The notes beneath the pieces were generated by a model. That model saw nothing but the letters and a program-made list of their open reading frames with translations. It did no database searches and was not told the DNA's origin. Positions 5,270-5,721 of a stretch of DNA of 5,721 bases are shown one piece after another (position 1 is the first letter of the stretch; the number at the start of each line of letters is the position of its first letter). Source of the DNA: Thermotogae bacterium. Lineage in GTDB: Bacteria > Thermotogota > Thermotogae > UBA12178. The position numbers and the translations under genes are program-made. The stretch is from positions 1 to 5,721 of the forward strand of contig QNAP01000118.1 of assembly GCA_003641795.1 (NCBI GenBank), given 5' to 3'.

Positions 5270-5721
5270 ATGGTTGAAGGATTGTATTTGGAAGAGTCCT
5301 TGGTAGACGGAGTCATGGTCCATCTGAAAGATCCCAAGGTTCAAGCGGCGGTCAAGGTGAAGTCAGAAGTGGTGAAGCTGAGCCAGGAATTTTTGAGACG
5401 GGAGGGATTCGTGGAGCTCCTTCCAACGATTCTCTCCCCTATCACGGATCCTCTCAACCACGATGTTTTTGAAGTGACAATCGACTATGCTGGTACCAGA
5501 TACAGGTTGACGCAGTCGATGATCTTTCACAAGCAGATCGCTCTTCATGCTTTCGAAAAGGTCTTCATAACATCTCCCAATGTCCGTCTCGAAACGCCTG
5601 ACAAAGCGGGAGTGGGTAAGTATCTTTTCGAGTTTGTCCAGGTAGACTTGGAAATAAAAGATGCCAAGCGGGAAGACGTTATGGATCTGATCGAGCGACT
5701 TTTAGTATACGTCTTTGAAGG
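5270..5721 (+). CDS. AsnRS-related asparagine synthetase, N-terminal part (3' end outside window)
   Basis: The ATG at 5270 has a strong Shine-Dalgarno sequence, GAGGAGGTG (5256-5264). The 150 complete codons visible show a class II aminoacyl-tRNA synthetase core of the Asp/Asn type. Motif 1 lies at about residues 46-61 (GFVELLPTILSPITDP), then RLTQSMIFHKQIAL (79-92), then motif 2 at 103-128 (PNVRLE with Arg106, and YLFEFVQVDLE). The core begins within about 25 residues of the start, so the roughly 100-residue OB-fold anticodon-binding domain of true AsnRS and AspRS is absent. That matches the archaeal AsnRS-related asparagine synthetase (AS-AR, described from Pyrococcus abyssi, about 300 aa), which makes free asparagine from aspartate through an aspartyl-adenylate. 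The leader with eight Asn codons upstream independently points to asparagine supply. A truncated AsnRS paralogue of other function remains possible because the C-terminal half with motif 3 is not in the window. Confidence 0.82.
   Translation, partial: MVEGLYLEESLVDGVMVHLKDPKVQAAVKVKSEVVKLSQEFLRREGFVELLPTILSPITDPLNHDVFEVTIDYAGTRYRLTQSMIFHKQIALHAFEKVFITSPNVRLETPDKAGVGKYLFEFVQVDLEIKDAKREDVMDLIERLLVYVFE

Overview
The window looks like chromosomal DNA of a thermophilic bacterium of the Thermotogales (Thermotoga or Pseudothermotoga type). The partial FtsZ closely resembles Thermotoga FtsZ as I recall it, the proteins are rich in Glu, Lys and Arg, and genes are tightly packed. The genus cannot be fixed by eye.

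Layout. Positions 1-3757 hold a compact + strand cluster. It starts with the C-terminal part of the division GTPase FtsZ. Next is a PilB/GspE-type secretion ATPase that probably starts at a TTG inside the end of ftsZ. Third, 12 bases on, is a single-pass membrane protein with about three extracytoplasmic beta-sandwich repeats. A convergent minus-strand gene for an HD-domain hydrolase (3764-4309) closes this block, with only 6 bases between the two stop codons. Positions about 4322-5030 hold no intact gene. This stretch contains a short decayed coding fragment and a striking imperfect inverted repeat of about 180 bases (4707-4888). That repeat folds into a branched structure and may be a structured RNA or a MITE-like element.

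The most interesting part is 5031-5721. An extended -10 promoter is followed by a strong Shine-Dalgarno sequence and a 36-codon reading frame starting with TTG. Eight of nine consecutive codons in that frame encode asparagine (NNNNNVNNN). Directly after these codons lie four mutually exclusive GC-rich pairing segments: a 1:2 hairpin, a 13-bp 2:3 antiterminator and a 3:4 intrinsic terminator with a T6 tract. The gene behind the terminator, cut by the window end, is a class II synthetase-like protein. It begins directly with the AsnRS-type catalytic core and has no N-terminal anticodon-binding domain, as in the archaeal AsnRS-related asparagine synthetase. The parts form a complete trp/his-style ribosome-mediated attenuator that appears to sense charged tRNA-Asn and control asparagine synthesis. 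When Asn-tRNA is scarce the ribosome stalls on the Asn codons, segment 2 pairs with segment 3, and transcription reads into the synthetase gene. When Asn-tRNA is plentiful the ribosome reaches the stop codon, covers segment 2, and the terminator forms.
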